Shown here: positions 32,055 to 39,645 of the stretch, one piece after another
How positions within the stretch are numbered: the first letter of the stretch is position 1
How the letters are laid out: every line of letters begins with the position of its first letter
Virus record (IMG/VR): IMGVR_UViG_3300047508_000187
Location: 1-48,326 of that record
DNA length: 48,326 bases
Direction: 5' to 3' (one strand)
DNA from: a virus
Translations under genes and position numbers: made by a program
The notes under the pieces: model-generated
Database searches by the model: none
What the model saw: only the letters and a program-made list of their open reading frames with translations
Told to the model about the DNA's origin: nothing

Positions 32055-32864
32055 CTACTCTGATGATGCGAGCCGCTTCCGTGCGGCGGCGACGTTCGCC
32101 TCGATCCGGGTATGGATTTTCGCCGCGTTCGTCTTGATATCGGCCAGCGTGGTGTCGTTGAGCTTTTGCCACGTGTCGATTTCGGCCGCCGTCTTGGCCG
32201 TGCCGATGGCCGCGATGTAGGTGCTGCCCCAACCCACATACCGCCGCCATTGGGTATCGGCCTTCGGCACCGCGATAGCGTGCGGGCTGGTTTCGCCAGT
32301 CTTCGGATGGTGCGGCGGCTCGACCACCGCCGCCTTGATGGTGACCGCCGGCGGGGACGGCGCAGGATCGATGCGGACGGCTGCCGGCGGGATGGTTTCG
32401 ACCTCGCTTTCGTCCAGGAACCCGAGGCCGCAAATCGATAGCGTCGCGCGCCGCTTGCTTTTAGTTTCCGCCTTCATCATGGCATTGGCGAGCGCGTCGC
32501 CTTTGAGATTGGCAATGCTGACGGCACCCTTGGCGACATCGGTGCGACCGTGCTTGTTTCTCACTTTGGTCGTAACGATGAATACCCCGTCACGCTCGCT
32601 TTCGCTCATCTCGTCGACCGAAACGCCGTGGATGGTCCGCAGTTGCTCGGTGCAGTTGCGCAACGCGTAAAGCGTGAGCTTGCCGTTCAACTCGATAAAC
32701 TCGAACGGCTTGGTCAGCGCATTGAGGCCGACACTTTTGCAGACTTCCACATAGAAGCGCGTGCGTTCCTGTGGCGTGAGTTGCGCGAGATTGCCCTTGG
32801 TGATGACCGCATCGATGATCTCGCGACCGCTGTCCGGCGCGCCGGTGGTGACGACCGTTTTCAT
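32055..32864 (-). CDS. Putative single-strand annealing protein (Red beta/RecT-like role)
   Basis: 269 residues; its start overlaps the stop of the exonuclease gene (ATGA). The N-terminal 150 residues follow a pattern common in phages: LTPQERTRFYVEVCKSVGLN, LTKPFEFIELNGKLTLYA, LANAMMKAETKSKRRATLSI. The C-terminal part is Pro-rich then helical (TTLADIKTNAAKIHTRIEAN). The role is inferred chiefly from pairing with an exonuclease, as Red beta and RecT are with Red alpha and RecE. The sequence itself does not show a known RecT or Rad52 signature. Confidence 0.55.
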   Translation of the reverse strand: MKTVVTTGAPDSGREIIDAVITKGNLAQLTPQERTRFYVEVCKSVGLNALTKPFEFIELNGKLTLYALRNCTEQLRTIHGVSVDEMSESERDGVFIVTTKVRNKHGRTDVAKGAVSIANLKGDALANAMMKAETKSKRRATLSICGLGFLDESEVETIPPAAVRIDPAPSPPAVTIKAAVVEPPHHPKTGETSPHAIAVPKADTQWRRYVGWGSTYIAAIGTAKTAAEIDTWQKLNDTTLADIKTNAAKIHTRIEANVAAARKRLASSE

Positions 32865-33655
32865 GCTCGTTGTTCCTTGAGTGAGAGACGCCCGGCGCGA
32901 TCGCGCCTGATTTCGATGCCGTGGCCGTGGCAGCGCACGGCGTCGAGCGGGACGAGGCCTTTGAGATCCTTCTCGGCGGCCATCGCCTTGCGGGCGGCGG
33001 TGCGGTTCTCGAGCCACGTGATGGCCTCCGAGGCCCAGAGATTGTCGCCGGTCATGTCGTAGGTCTTCGCGGGCTTGACCGGTGGAGCGACCGGCGCTTG
33101 CGTCACCGGCTCGGTCAGCGTCTCGACGCAATGCCAGAATTTGTCGACCCGCTCCCACAGCGCGCGTTCGTAATCGGCTTCCCATTCGACCGCATGCTCG
33201 ACCGGCTCCTGCCCGCCATGCACGATCAAGAGCGCGGCCCGGTCCGCTCCCAGGCAGGCACGCTGGCCGATGAGCTGTGGCGTGTAATAGGACTCGACCT
33301 CGTCGAGCTTGCGCCACGGTCCCGGCGCCTTGCAGTCGATCACGGTGGCGTCGTCGGCGCGGAACGCATCGAGCGTGCAGCAAAAATACGGCCGCTCGGG
33401 ATGGTGCACCACGTCGCCGCGGTGCGAGAGAGCGCGGCCGGTTTTGCGTTCGTGCCAATCGAGTGCGAACGGCTCGATCCACGAGCCTAATTGCACCGCC
33501 CATTTGTCGTCGAGGTCTTCCGGCTCCCAGGCCGGATCGCCGACGAGGCGCTGCCACTCGCGCAGGATTTCCGGCTCGTCCCAGGTCATGAGCTTGGGCA
33601 GGAACGAGGCGGTCAGGCAACCCTCGCGGGCCGCGAGCTGGAGGGGGCTTAACAT
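32861..33655 (-). CDS. YqaJ-like (lambda exonuclease fold) nuclease
   Basis: 264 residues. The PD-(D/E)xK core is visible: Glu61 in LGSWIEPFAL, Asp96 in CTLDAF, then VIDCKA with Asp107-x-Lys109, and a Gln-containing helix (YYTPQLIGQRACL). Such 5'-3' exonucleases resect DNA ends for the partner annealing protein. The start overlaps the previous gene's stop by 7 bases. This is one of two YqaJ-type genes in the genome, the other being at 46804-47757. Confidence 0.75.
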   Translation of the reverse strand: MLSPLQLAAREGCLTASFLPKLMTWDEPEILREWQRLVGDPAWEPEDLDDKWAVQLGSWIEPFALDWHERKTGRALSHRGDVVHHPERPYFCCTLDAFRADDATVIDCKAPGPWRKLDEVESYYTPQLIGQRACLGADRAALLIVHGGQEPVEHAVEWEADYERALWERVDKFWHCVETLTEPVTQAPVAPPVKPAKTYDMTGDNLWASEAITWLENRTAARKAMAAEKDLKGLVPLDAVRCHGHGIEIRRDRAGRLSLKEQRA

Positions 33656-33900
33656 GTGCCGTCCTCCAAAGGATAATTTTCGATCAGGTCAGTGATCGCT
33701 TCGGCTTCGGTGCGGCCGTGGCCGACGGCCATGCTACCGGCATCGTTAGGCTCGTCGCCGTCGTAGGAGGCTTCCCAATCGAATTGACGGAGCGGGAACG
33801 GCTTGGCCCAATAACGGGTGACGATCTTGCTTTGGTTTGCGTGGGCGTTGCCCAGCTCGGCATCGGCCGGATTGGTGGTCTTCCAATGATCGTAGGTCAT
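33649..33900 (-). CDS. Small hypothetical protein
   Basis: 83 residues, ATGA-linked to the gene before and overlapping the exonuclease start. It contains aromatic and acidic stretches (YDHWKTTNPADAEL, RQFDWEASYDGDE) and the ending EAEAITDLIENYPLEDGTC, which resembles small phage proteins of the RecB-associated or HicB-like size class. Function unknown. Confidence 0.55.
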   Translation of the reverse strand: MTYDHWKTTNPADAELGNAHANQSKIVTRYWAKPFPLRQFDWEASYDGDEPNDAGSMAVGHGRTEAEAITDLIENYPLEDGTC

Positions 33901-34232
33901 CGGGCGAACCTCATCGGCGCGTAATGATCGCGCAGCTCCTCGCGCAGAGCCGCGGCCGCGTTCTCGATCTCGAAAAATGCATTGCCTTCGATGGTCGCCA
34001 GCAGCGGGGCGGCGAACAGGCTCAGGTCGATCTTGGTCGTGGCATTCTCGGCCACGTGGTCGCCGATGGCGGTCATGTAGTCGTCGACGACCTCGGCGAC
34101 GTCCAGCATGTGCTGGCCCAGGGCGTCGAAATGCGCCGGCTCGTTATCGGCGGGGATGACTGGGACGACGAGGCGGGCGAGCCCCGCGAGCATCGCGGCA
34201 TGGGCGATCTCGATAGGTGTTGTCGCGGTCAT
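33897..34232 (-). CDS. Hypothetical helical protein
   Basis: 111 residues, almost all helix (IAHAAMLAGLARLVVPVIPA, LGQHMLDVAEVVDDYMTAIG, IENAAAALREELRDHY). It is coupled by ATGA on both sides within the operon. No recognised motif. Confidence 0.55.
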   Translation of the reverse strand: MTATTPIEIAHAAMLAGLARLVVPVIPADNEPAHFDALGQHMLDVAEVVDDYMTAIGDHVAENATTKIDLSLFAAPLLATIEGNAFFEIENAAAALREELRDHYAPMRFAR

Positions 34233-34450
34233 CGACGCCCCTCCAGCCCGAGGACAATACGGCTCGCATTGAACACTGCCATTGCCCTGACTTTGGCGGC
34301 GTCCACTTCGGCGCGGTATTGGGCGAGGGTGACGGTGCGCTTATTGCTGCCGTCGATGTCGTAGATTTCCCAAACCCTTGGAGCGGCGGGTGTCCCGGCT
34401 GACGGGGCGGTCGGAATCGTAGTACGGCTAGGGGTAGCCTGGGGTGCCAT
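34229..34450 (-). CDS. First gene of the leftward operon, hypothetical
   Basis: 73 residues. The first 25 are Pro/Thr/Ala-rich and probably disordered, then VWEIYDIDGSNKRTVTLAQY and a helix. GGAGG lies before the ATG. It is 70 bases from the divergent promoter/operator at 34521-34562 and so is the first gene read from it. Confidence 0.5.
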   Translation of the reverse strand: MAPQATPSRTTIPTAPSAGTPAAPRVWEIYDIDGSNKRTVTLAQYRAEVDAAKVRAMAVFNASRIVLGLEGRR

Positions 34451-34519
34451 GGGAAACCTCCTTGGCGGTCTGGGTTAGGGATGGAGCGAGGTGGAGGCCT
34501 TGCTTCATCCCGACATTTG

Positions 34520-34562
34520 CTATATAGACTATTCGCCATGGCAAAGTCAATAGTCTATATAG
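34520..34562. promoter_or_regulatory. Palindromic operator with divergent promoters
   Basis: CTATATAGACTATT (34520-34533) and its exact complement AATAGTCTATATAG (34549-34562) form a perfect 14-base inverted repeat with a 15-base centre that includes the RHH start codon. On the minus strand TTGACT (34550-34545) and TATATA (34526-34521), 18 bases apart, make a likely promoter for the leftward operon. On the plus strand TTGCTT (34500-34505) and TATATA (34521-34526) may drive the RHH gene. A protein bound here would cover both promoters. Confidence 0.7.
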
Positions 34563-34750
34563 AAAAAAGACGAGGCAGGGGGCGCCCAGCCACCTTTTCG
34601 ACCCATGTTCTCACGGCTTTAAGGCCGGAATTGCTGGCCGATCTCGACGCCTGGCGCAGCCAACAGGGCGACAGCCCGTCCCGCCCCGAGGCGATCCGGC
34701 GGCTGCTCGTCCAGGCGCTGTCCGGGCGGCGGCGGCAACGGAAGGTTTAA
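34538..34750 (+). CDS. Ribbon-helix-helix regulator
   Basis: 70 residues. The plan is a basic start (KSIVYIEKRRGRGRP), a strand, then helices (LLADLDAWRSQQGD, SRPEAIRRLLVQALSG), the standard CopG/Arc-type ribbon-helix-helix. RHH dimers bind direct or inverted short sites, and the palindrome at 34520-34562 that spans its own start codon is the obvious target. No Shine-Dalgarno is present, and the possible -10 box ends only 11 bases before the ATG, so the mRNA may be leaderless, as lambda cI is from PRM. A near-copy of the half-site is upstream of the NusG-like gene. Confidence 0.7.
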   Translation: MAKSIVYIEKRRGRGRPATFSTHVLTALRPELLADLDAWRSQQGDSPSRPEAIRRLLVQALSGRRRQRKV

Positions 34751-34752
34751 CA

Positions 34753-34950
34753 ATGAGCACGATCGACTATGGGACAAATCCCGTCGAGCTGCGCGAGAAA
34801 CTTGCGCATATCGATCGGATGTTGGCGCAGCATGACCGCGCTCGCCAGGAAATCCGCTATGCGCCATTCCTCGCCGTCATCAGCGGCATGACCGCGGGCG
34901 CGGCCCTGTTCGCCGCAGGTGCTGCTCTGATGAAAATATACGGCGGCTAA
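34753..34950 (+). CDS. Small membrane-anchored protein
   Basis: 65 residues. GGAAGG precedes the ATG. A charged helical N-terminus (ELREKLAHIDRMLAQHDRAR) is followed by one hydrophobic segment (FLAVISGMTAGAALFAAGAA). It sits between the RHH regulator and the lysis genes. Could be a holin-type or spanin-type part; not certain. Confidence 0.55.
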   Translation: MSTIDYGTNPVELREKLAHIDRMLAQHDRARQEIRYAPFLAVISGMTAGAALFAAGAALMKIYGG

Positions 34951-34981
34951 CGCAAGGCGTGGCGGTCAGCGCGCGTGAGGG

Positions 34982-35002
34982 TGGGCACTTCCCTGGTGCC
35001 CA
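34982..35002. repeat. Hairpin between small membrane genes
   Basis: TGGGCAC and GTGCCCA separated by 7 bases (TTCCCTG) form a perfect 7-base stem in the 143-base gap before 35094. No T-run follows. It could be a processing or attenuation structure. Confidence 0.35.
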
Positions 35003-35093
35003 GGTGGCGATTCCTCCCCTCGACAAGGTCGGGTTCGGGTGGTCAGACCTGTAAACTCGGCAAGATCGCCTTCTCAAGTTCGGCCGGTCGAAA

Positions 35094-35369
35094 ATGATGA
35101 CTTCCGTCAAATCGTGGTTTCACGATAACCAGGCGCTGGTCTATTTTCTGGTGGCGCAGGGCATCGCCATCGGCGCCGCGGTCCTGTCGATCACTGCCTA
35201 CATGGTCGAGCTGGAGGCGCGGGTGAACATTCTCGAAGTGCGCGGCTCGCCGCACCTCGCTGAGATCAACAATCGCTTGACCGTCACCGAGAAAGAGACG
35301 CAGGCGAACAAGGATCGGCTGGACAAGGTCGTCGATATCATGACGCGCGAGCTCGGCAAGAAACCTTGA
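35094..35369 (+). CDS. Membrane-anchored coiled-coil protein (spanin/holin-like)
   Basis: 91 residues. One transmembrane segment (VYFLVAQGIAIGAAVLSITA), then a helical, charged periplasmic-type part (EINNRLTVTEKETQANKDRL), the plan of an inner-membrane spanin (Rz-type). It ends just before the amidase, overlapping its possible TTG start. ATG 35094 or 35097; neither has a strong ribosome site. Confidence 0.55.
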   Translation: MMTSVKSWFHDNQALVYFLVAQGIAIGAAVLSITAYMVELEARVNILEVRGSPHLAEINNRLTVTEKETQANKDRLDKVVDIMTRELGKKP

Positions 35370-35383
35370 GAGGGATCCACCTA

Positions 35384-36337
35384 ATGGCATATGGACGCAT
35401 CGTCATCTCATCCGGCCACGGCAAATACGTGCGCGGCGCCAGCGGCCTGCTTGACGAGGTTGAGGAGGCCCGCAACGTGGTCAACCGGCTTGCCGACCGG
35501 CTGCGCGACCGCGGCGTGAACGTGAAAATATTCCACGACGACACGTCCCGATCGCAGGACGAAAATCTCAAGACCATCGTCGAAGCGCACAACGCGCAAC
35601 AGCGCGATCTCGACATCTCGGTGCATTTCAACGCCTATGTCGAGACGGCGAAGCCGATGGGGACCGAGGTGCTGTACATCACGCAGAACGCGCTCGCCGG
35701 CCAGGTGGCGGCCGCGATTGCCTCGTGCGGATTCGTCAACCGCGGGCCGAAGAAGCGCACCGATCTCTATTTTCTCAACAACACCGCAATGCCGGCCATT
35801 CTGATCGAGACGTGCTTCGTCGACAGCGCTGCCGATGCGGCGATCTACAACGAGGAATTCGATGCGATCTGCCGCGCTATTGCCGGCGTCCTGGCCGGCG
35901 GCGAGGATGTGCAAGCGCCGGAAGCATCGTCGGTGTGCGGCAAGGTTTCATGGTTTGGCGGCCCGAATGACAAGGGAGTGGCATCAGATGAGGGATTGGC
36001 TTTTATTGATGAGGTCGAGGATGCACCGCATCTCTTTCTTCCTCGACAGCCTCCGCAAACTACGGGCCTCGCGCGTCGATTGGATCCCCACGCCCACTAT
36101 ATCGCTTGCCGATGGGACTACGACGTGACGCCGCGGGCTATGCTGCTCGAGCAAGTCGCGCTCGTGCGCGCGCTGCCGAGCGGACGGTCGCTCACCGCCT
36201 TCCCGGCGGATTGGGGGCCGCACGAGAGTACCGGCCGCGTCGCCGACATCAGCCCCGGCTTGATGGAGTCGCTTGGCATTCAGACGGACGACGAGGTCGA
36301 AGTCATTTTCCCTTACGAGAAATTAGCGATAAGGTGA
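35384..36337 (+). CDS. N-acetylmuramoyl-L-alanine amidase endolysin with C-terminal extra domain
   Basis: 317 residues. The N-terminal Amidase_3 domain has the zinc ligands His12 (SGHGKY), Glu25 or Glu28 (LDEVEEAR) and His81 (SVHFNAY), and the catalytic Glu142 (LIETCFVDS). It cleaves peptide stems from the peptidoglycan. The last 125 residues (SWFGGPNDKGVASDEG, YIACRWDYDVTPR, WGPHESTGRVADISPG) form a separate domain with a double-psi beta-barrel-like pattern, perhaps for binding. GAGAGGG precedes the ATG. A terminator follows after 23 bases. Confidence 0.8.
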   Translation: MAYGRIVISSGHGKYVRGASGLLDEVEEARNVVNRLADRLRDRGVNVKIFHDDTSRSQDENLKTIVEAHNAQQRDLDISVHFNAYVETAKPMGTEVLYITQNALAGQVAAAIASCGFVNRGPKKRTDLYFLNNTAMPAILIETCFVDSAADAAIYNEEFDAICRAIAGVLAGGEDVQAPEASSVCGKVSWFGGPNDKGVASDEGLAFIDEVEDAPHLFLPRQPPQTTGLARRLDPHAHYIACRWDYDVTPRAMLLEQVALVRALPSGRSLTAFPADWGPHESTGRVADISPGLMESLGIQTDDEVEVIFPYEKLAIR

Positions 36338-36360
36338 GGACTGTTACCCCCCATGACTTG

Positions 36361-36384
36361 GCCCCGCCTTGCGGGGCTTTTTTT
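36361..36384 (+). terminator. Intrinsic terminator after the endolysin gene
   Basis: GCCCCGC-CTT-GCGGGGC (36361-36377) is followed directly by seven T residues (36378-36384). Standard rho-independent shape, placed 24 bases after the amidase stop. On the minus strand no T-run follows, so it acts rightward. Confidence 0.9.
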
Positions 36385-36667
36385 ATTTCTTCGGCTTGGA
36401 ATTCCGGTGGTCGTTCAGCAATCCCTTCCGCATGGCGATGGCGACGGCGTTGGGTCGATCGACGGCGCCGAGATTTTTCAAGATGCGCTCGATGTAATCG
36501 CGAACGGTGGTCGTGCTTATGCGCAGCTCCCTGGCGATGGTCTTGTTTCTCTTGCCGTCCGCGATCATGCGCAGCACCAAGCGCTGGCGCTCCGTCAGTT
36601 GTGGTAATTTGGTGTGCGGCCGGTGTGGTCGGTGGGGCATTCCAACCCCATCGTAATGTTGAATCAT
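36383..36667 (-). CDS. LuxR-type HTH regulator without sensor domain
   Basis: 94 residues. Residues 20-85 are a GerE/LuxR helix-turn-helix: LTERQRLVLRMIADGKRNKT, IARELRISTTTVRDYIERIL, GAVDRPNAVAIAMRKGLL. There is no receiver or autoinducer domain, so it is a solo DNA-binding protein. It is divergent from the Xre-type gene at 36933, and its stop touches the amidase terminator. Start 36667 is used; an internal Met at 36640 is possible. Confidence 0.75.
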   Translation of the reverse strand: MIQHYDGVGMPHRPHRPHTKLPQLTERQRLVLRMIADGKRNKTIARELRISTTTVRDYIERILKNLGAVDRPNAVAIAMRKGLLNDHRNSKPKK

Positions 36668-36932
36668 TCAGATAGACGCCCCTCCAAATGGAGGGGTCAA
36701 ATTAACGTGAAATTCGCGAAAAGGAATCATAATTGACACAACTCGTTGATGGCGGGCGCCGGCGGGGCCGCTAGCGGCGGCGGCTATAAGAGGAAATGGG
36801 GGTCATATAGCTACACGTTTTGGTGGCAATGCGTGTCATCCTGGCTCCATATTGGATCGGGGCGGTAACGACGGCTGGAGAAAAACACCGGGGATCAATC
36901 ACACGCAACTTAACTCAAGAGGAGCGACGGTG
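36668..36932. other. Divergent intergenic region between LuxR-like and Xre-like genes
   Basis: 265 bases with no gene. Contains a perfect 12-base palindrome GCCGCTAGCGGC (36767-36778), a candidate operator, and a TTGACA at about 36733 without a well-spaced -10 box. GAGGAG before 36933 is the ribosome site of the Xre-like gene. Confidence 0.5.
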
Positions 36933-37259
36933 ATGGGCCAGGTAATCAGCGAGAGAGATGCGGTCATTGGCAAGCGGATCGCGCAGATCCGCGAGCACCG
37001 GTTGATGACGCAGGCCGCGCTCGGCCAGGCGATCGGGGTCTCGAAGCACGCCATTTATCATTTTGAGAACGGCCACCGGCGGATCACCGTCAAGGTGCTC
37101 GAGCTGCTGGCGCATGCGCTGCGCTGCAAAATGAAAGATATGCGCATGGACCCGGTGGAGGCGGGGCCGCCGCGCGTGCGGGCCGCGCCCATGCCGCGCA
37201 TCCGGTCGAAGTCGTGGGGGGACAATGGACCGGCGCGACCACCCGACGACCAGAGCTGA
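36933..37259 (+). CDS. Xre-family HTH regulator
   Basis: 108 residues. The HTH_3 core is GKRIAQIREHRLMTQAALGQ then AIGVSKHAIYHFENGHRRI, residues about 13-60. The C-terminal tail is Pro/Arg-rich and probably disordered. Proteins of this type include lambda CI/Cro-like lysogeny regulators. GAGGAG precedes the ATG at 36933. No protease or LexA-like cleavage domain is present, so it is Cro-like in plan. Confidence 0.75.
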   Translation: MGQVISERDAVIGKRIAQIREHRLMTQAALGQAIGVSKHAIYHFENGHRRITVKVLELLAHALRCKMKDMRMDPVEAGPPRVRAAPMPRIRSKSWGDNGPARPPDDQS

Positions 37260-37401
37260 GCCCACCGACGGCGCTCCGCGCCTGCGCTGCCCGCACGCCG
37301 CCGACGGGGAATGCCGCTATCGGTGCGCCGCCCGCGTTTGCCGCTGCCTCATCGCGGATGTCATCGCGGTGGCGGTCCTGGCCGAGAACGAGGAAACTTA
37401 A
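37225..37401 (+). CDS. Small Cys-rich protein
   Basis: 58 residues, overlapping the end of the Xre-like gene by 35 bases and abutting the next start (TAAATG). Cys and His residues cluster in the middle (LRCPHAADGECRYRCAARVC), enough for one zinc site. Short and not certain, but the exact stop-start contact with the next gene favours it. Confidence 0.4.
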   Translation: MDRRDHPTTRAEPTDGAPRLRCPHAADGECRYRCAARVCRCLIADVIAVAVLAENEET

Positions 37402-37743
37402 ATGATGCCGGTCAAAATGCTGGAAATTCGGGACGCCGGGACCTTCATCCCGGTGATGTGCATTCGGCCGCTGCCCGACAACGAAGGACAGCGATACCTC
37501 TTGCGGCGCGACGGCTACTCGTGCGATCCGGGCGACCCAATCGTGATCATGATCGATGCTCAGTGTCGCGGCGTTTCCTATGACCCGTACGATTGGCGTT
37601 CGACGACCCACAGGGTAGCCCACGACCACATCCGACAGCATTGGGACGAGCTGCGCGACGGGGATGTGATCGATGTGGAATTTATCCTCGGCCGAAGTAG
37701 CGCGCCGAAGATGTCAGAGCGATTCGACGAGAACGGGCTCTAG
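37402..37743 (+). CDS. Hypothetical protein
   Basis: 113 residues; GAGGAA lies 6 bases before the ATG and the previous stop directly precedes it. Beta-rich N-terminus (EIRDAGTFIPVMCIRPLP, QRYLLRRDGYS), then YDWRSTTHRVAHDHIRQHWD and a final strand (DVIDVEFILG). Proteins of this pattern are widespread in Rhizobiales prophages, without known function (memory-based). Confidence 0.6.
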   Translation: MMPVKMLEIRDAGTFIPVMCIRPLPDNEGQRYLLRRDGYSCDPGDPIVIMIDAQCRGVSYDPYDWRSTTHRVAHDHIRQHWDELRDGDVIDVEFILGRSSAPKMSERFDENGL

Positions 37744-37915
37744 GCCGGCCCGTGACGCGCCCACGCCGGCCGGGCGGCATGGGTAGCGGCCGCGTCCGGG
37801 ATGCGCATGGGCGGCCGCCTGTGGGGCGCTGCCATGGCGGGCCGACGCACACCAACGCATTTATGTGCGTCGAAAAATGCGTCGCCTGGCCCAGCGTGGT
37901 CTATCTGCGCAAAAC

Positions 37916-37954
37916 CCTACCCAGGCCCTACCCAGCCGCCTTTCCTGGGTAGGG
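37916..37954. repeat. Arm-type repeat cluster, left
   Basis: CCTACCCAGG (37916-37925) and CCTACCCAGC (37927-37936) are direct repeats 11 bases apart; CCTGGGTAGG (37944-37953) is the inverted copy of the first. They match the units at 38168-38209 apart from one C. Confidence 0.6.
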
Positions 37955-38167
37955 AGTCACAGGCTAAACCATTGATAGATTGAATGTATTAACAGCGCAT
38001 CAGCCGCGAATCTGCACATGTATTGTGTGATTTTTACGCTTGCAATGCATGGCGAGGAAGCGCTAAGGTTGGAAACCTGATGCAGAAATGCTCGATGTAT
38101 CAATGACTAACCGCACACTAGCGTGGCAACCAATGGAAATGGGTGGAAGCCGAGTGCCGATCTCGGG

Positions 38168-38209
38168 CCTACCCCAGCCCTACCCCAGCCCTACCCCAGC
38201 CCTACCCCA
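38168..38209. repeat. Arm-type tandem repeat, right
   Basis: Four tandem units of CCTACCCCAGC, the last missing two bases: 38168, 38179, 38190 and 38201. Period 11 bases, about one helical turn, so proteins bound to each would lie on the same face of the DNA. Confidence 0.75.
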
Positions 38210-38222
38210 AACGGAGGACGAA

Positions 38223-38408
38223 ATGGAAATGCTTTGGATCAGAACACCAGAACATGACCGCCGCTTTGCCTGGGGCGACGACTATGCCGGCGACGGCTGG
38301 CAACATCGCCACACTGGTGAAATCCGCTGGACCGTCGTGGGTTTCGATCTGAACGGTGTTGCCTCTCCCGCGCTAAAAACACACAAAGACAAAGGCCCAT
38401 ACGAATGA
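38223..38408 (+). CDS. Small protein before the integrase
   Basis: 61 residues. GGAGG (38213-38217) is 5 bases from the ATG at 38223; the reading frame is open further upstream through the tandem repeats but those codons are unlikely to be used. Sequence LWIRTPEHDRRFAWGDDYAG and IRWTVVGFDLNG. The stop overlaps the integrase start (ATGA). It could be an excisionase-like or DNA-bending helper by position only. Confidence 0.55.
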   Translation: MEMLWIRTPEHDRRFAWGDDYAGDGWQHRHTGEIRWTVVGFDLNGVASPALKTHKDKGPYE

Positions 38409-39643
38409 AGCTCTCCGACAAGACGATCCGCACCCTGGCCTGCCCGGCCGGCAAGGCCGAGAAGACGTTCTGGGACGAGGACGTGACCGGCTTCGGGCTT
38501 CGCGTCCGCGCCAGCGGTGTCCGTACCTGGACCGTCATGTACGAGGTCGACGGCCGCGCCCGGAAGATATCGCTCGGCTCGCCGGCGATCGTCCCCGCGG
38601 CCGCGGCGCGCGCGAAGGCCAAGGACTTGCTGGCGGTCCGCCAGCTCGGCGGCGACCCGGCGGCCGACCGATCGCGTGCCAGGGTCGAGGCGGCCACCAC
38701 GATCGGCGCCCTGCTGCCGCGATACTTCGACTGGAAGCGCCCGCGGTTGAAGCCGGCGACACTGCGCGAGGTAATCCGGCACCTCAATAAGCATTTGCTC
38801 CCGCTGCACCGCGAGGCGATTACGGCCGTGACCCGCGCCATGGTCGCCCGGCGCCTCACCGAGGTCAGCGCGTCCAGCGGCGCGGCGACGGCCACCAGGT
38901 CGCGCGCTTCCTGGTCCGCATTCTTTATGTGGGCCTGCCGCGAAGGGCTCATTGAATCGAACCCGGTCGCCTTCACGAATCTGCCGTGCGAACCCTTCGT
39001 CCGCGACCATGTCGTCACCGATCCCGAGATCGGCGCCATTTGGCGCGCGCTCGGCGATGACGTGGACGACGACTATGCGGCCATCGTCCGGCTTCTCATC
39101 CTCACCGGCGCCCGGCGCGACGAGATCGCCAGCCTGCGACGCGGCGAGATCGATATCGGGGCGGCGTTGATTACCCTGCCGGGCGCCCGCGTCAAGAACA
39201 GCCGCGAGCATGTCATCCCGCTCTCGCCGCCCGCGCGCGCCATCCTCGCGGCCCGGCTACAGCACCGGCCCGATCGGGATCTGGTCTTTGGCTACGGCGA
39301 AGGCCCGTTCTCCCAATTCACCGCGCCCAAAAAACAGCTCGACGCCAAGCTCGGCTCCGCGGTCGCGCCCTGGCGCCTGCATGACTTCCGGCGCTCGATA
39401 TCGACCGCCTTGCACGAGCGCTTTGACGTACCGCCCCATATCGTGGAGACGATCCTCGGCCACGTCGGCGGCCACAAGAGCGGGGTTGGTGGCGTGTACA
39501 ACAAGGCCCTTTATCTCGACCAGCGTCGCGCCGCGCTCGAGCGATGGGCCGCGCATGTCCTGCAGCTCGCCGGCAACCGAATTGGGCGTCCGCGCCGCGC
39601 GGCGCTCGCGGACAACGTCGTCGCGCTCACCACCGGAGTTTGA
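38405..39643 (+). CDS. int: Tyrosine integrase
   Basis: 412 residues. N-terminal DUF4102-type arm-binding domain (residues 1-90, WDEDVTGFGLRVRASG), core-binding SAM-like domain (about 95-195) and catalytic domain (200-390). The catalytic set is Arg237 (TGARRDE), Lys264, His326-x-x-Arg329 (HDFRRS), His353 (ILGHVGG) and Tyr365 (GVYNKA). It catalyses recombination between attP and attB for lysogeny. Its arm domain would bind the 11-base repeats upstream. Confidence 0.93.
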   Translation: MKLSDKTIRTLACPAGKAEKTFWDEDVTGFGLRVRASGVRTWTVMYEVDGRARKISLGSPAIVPAAAARAKAKDLLAVRQLGGDPAADRSRARVEAATTIGALLPRYFDWKRPRLKPATLREVIRHLNKHLLPLHREAITAVTRAMVARRLTEVSASSGAATATRSRASWSAFFMWACREGLIESNPVAFTNLPCEPFVRDHVVTDPEIGAIWRALGDDVDDDYAAIVRLLILTGARRDEIASLRRGEIDIGAALITLPGARVKNSREHVIPLSPPARAILAARLQHRPDRDLVFGYGEGPFSQFTAPKKQLDAKLGSAVAPWRLHDFRRSISTALHERFDVPPHIVETILGHVGGHKSGVGGVYNKALYLDQRRAALERWAAHVLQLAGNRIGRPRRAALADNVVALTTGV

Positions 39644-39645
39644 AA

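Larger units (their letters stand above)
37744..38222. other. attP: Candidate attP region before the integrase operon
   Basis: 479 bases with no convincing gene. It has two clusters of related 11-base repeats (37916-37954 and 38168-38209). Between them lies an AT-rich stretch (about 37970-38100) unlike the GC-rich surroundings. This is the layout of a tyrosine-integrase attachment site with arm sites on both sides of a core. An inverted repeat CGACGCAC/GTGCGTCG (37843-37872) is also present. The crossover core could not be identified. Confidence 0.5.

Noticed and set aside
37752-37983. Two overlapping 60-66 codon frames between 37752 and 37983
   Set aside because: They run through the repeat cluster and have no ribosome site or plausible protein pattern.
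37980-38100. tRNA gene fragment as integrase core site
   Set aside because: No cloverleaf or T-arm-like sequence was found in the AT-rich stretch or elsewhere in the window.
38168-38209. CRISPR array
   Set aside because: Units are 11 bases and directly tandem without spacers; no cas gene is present.
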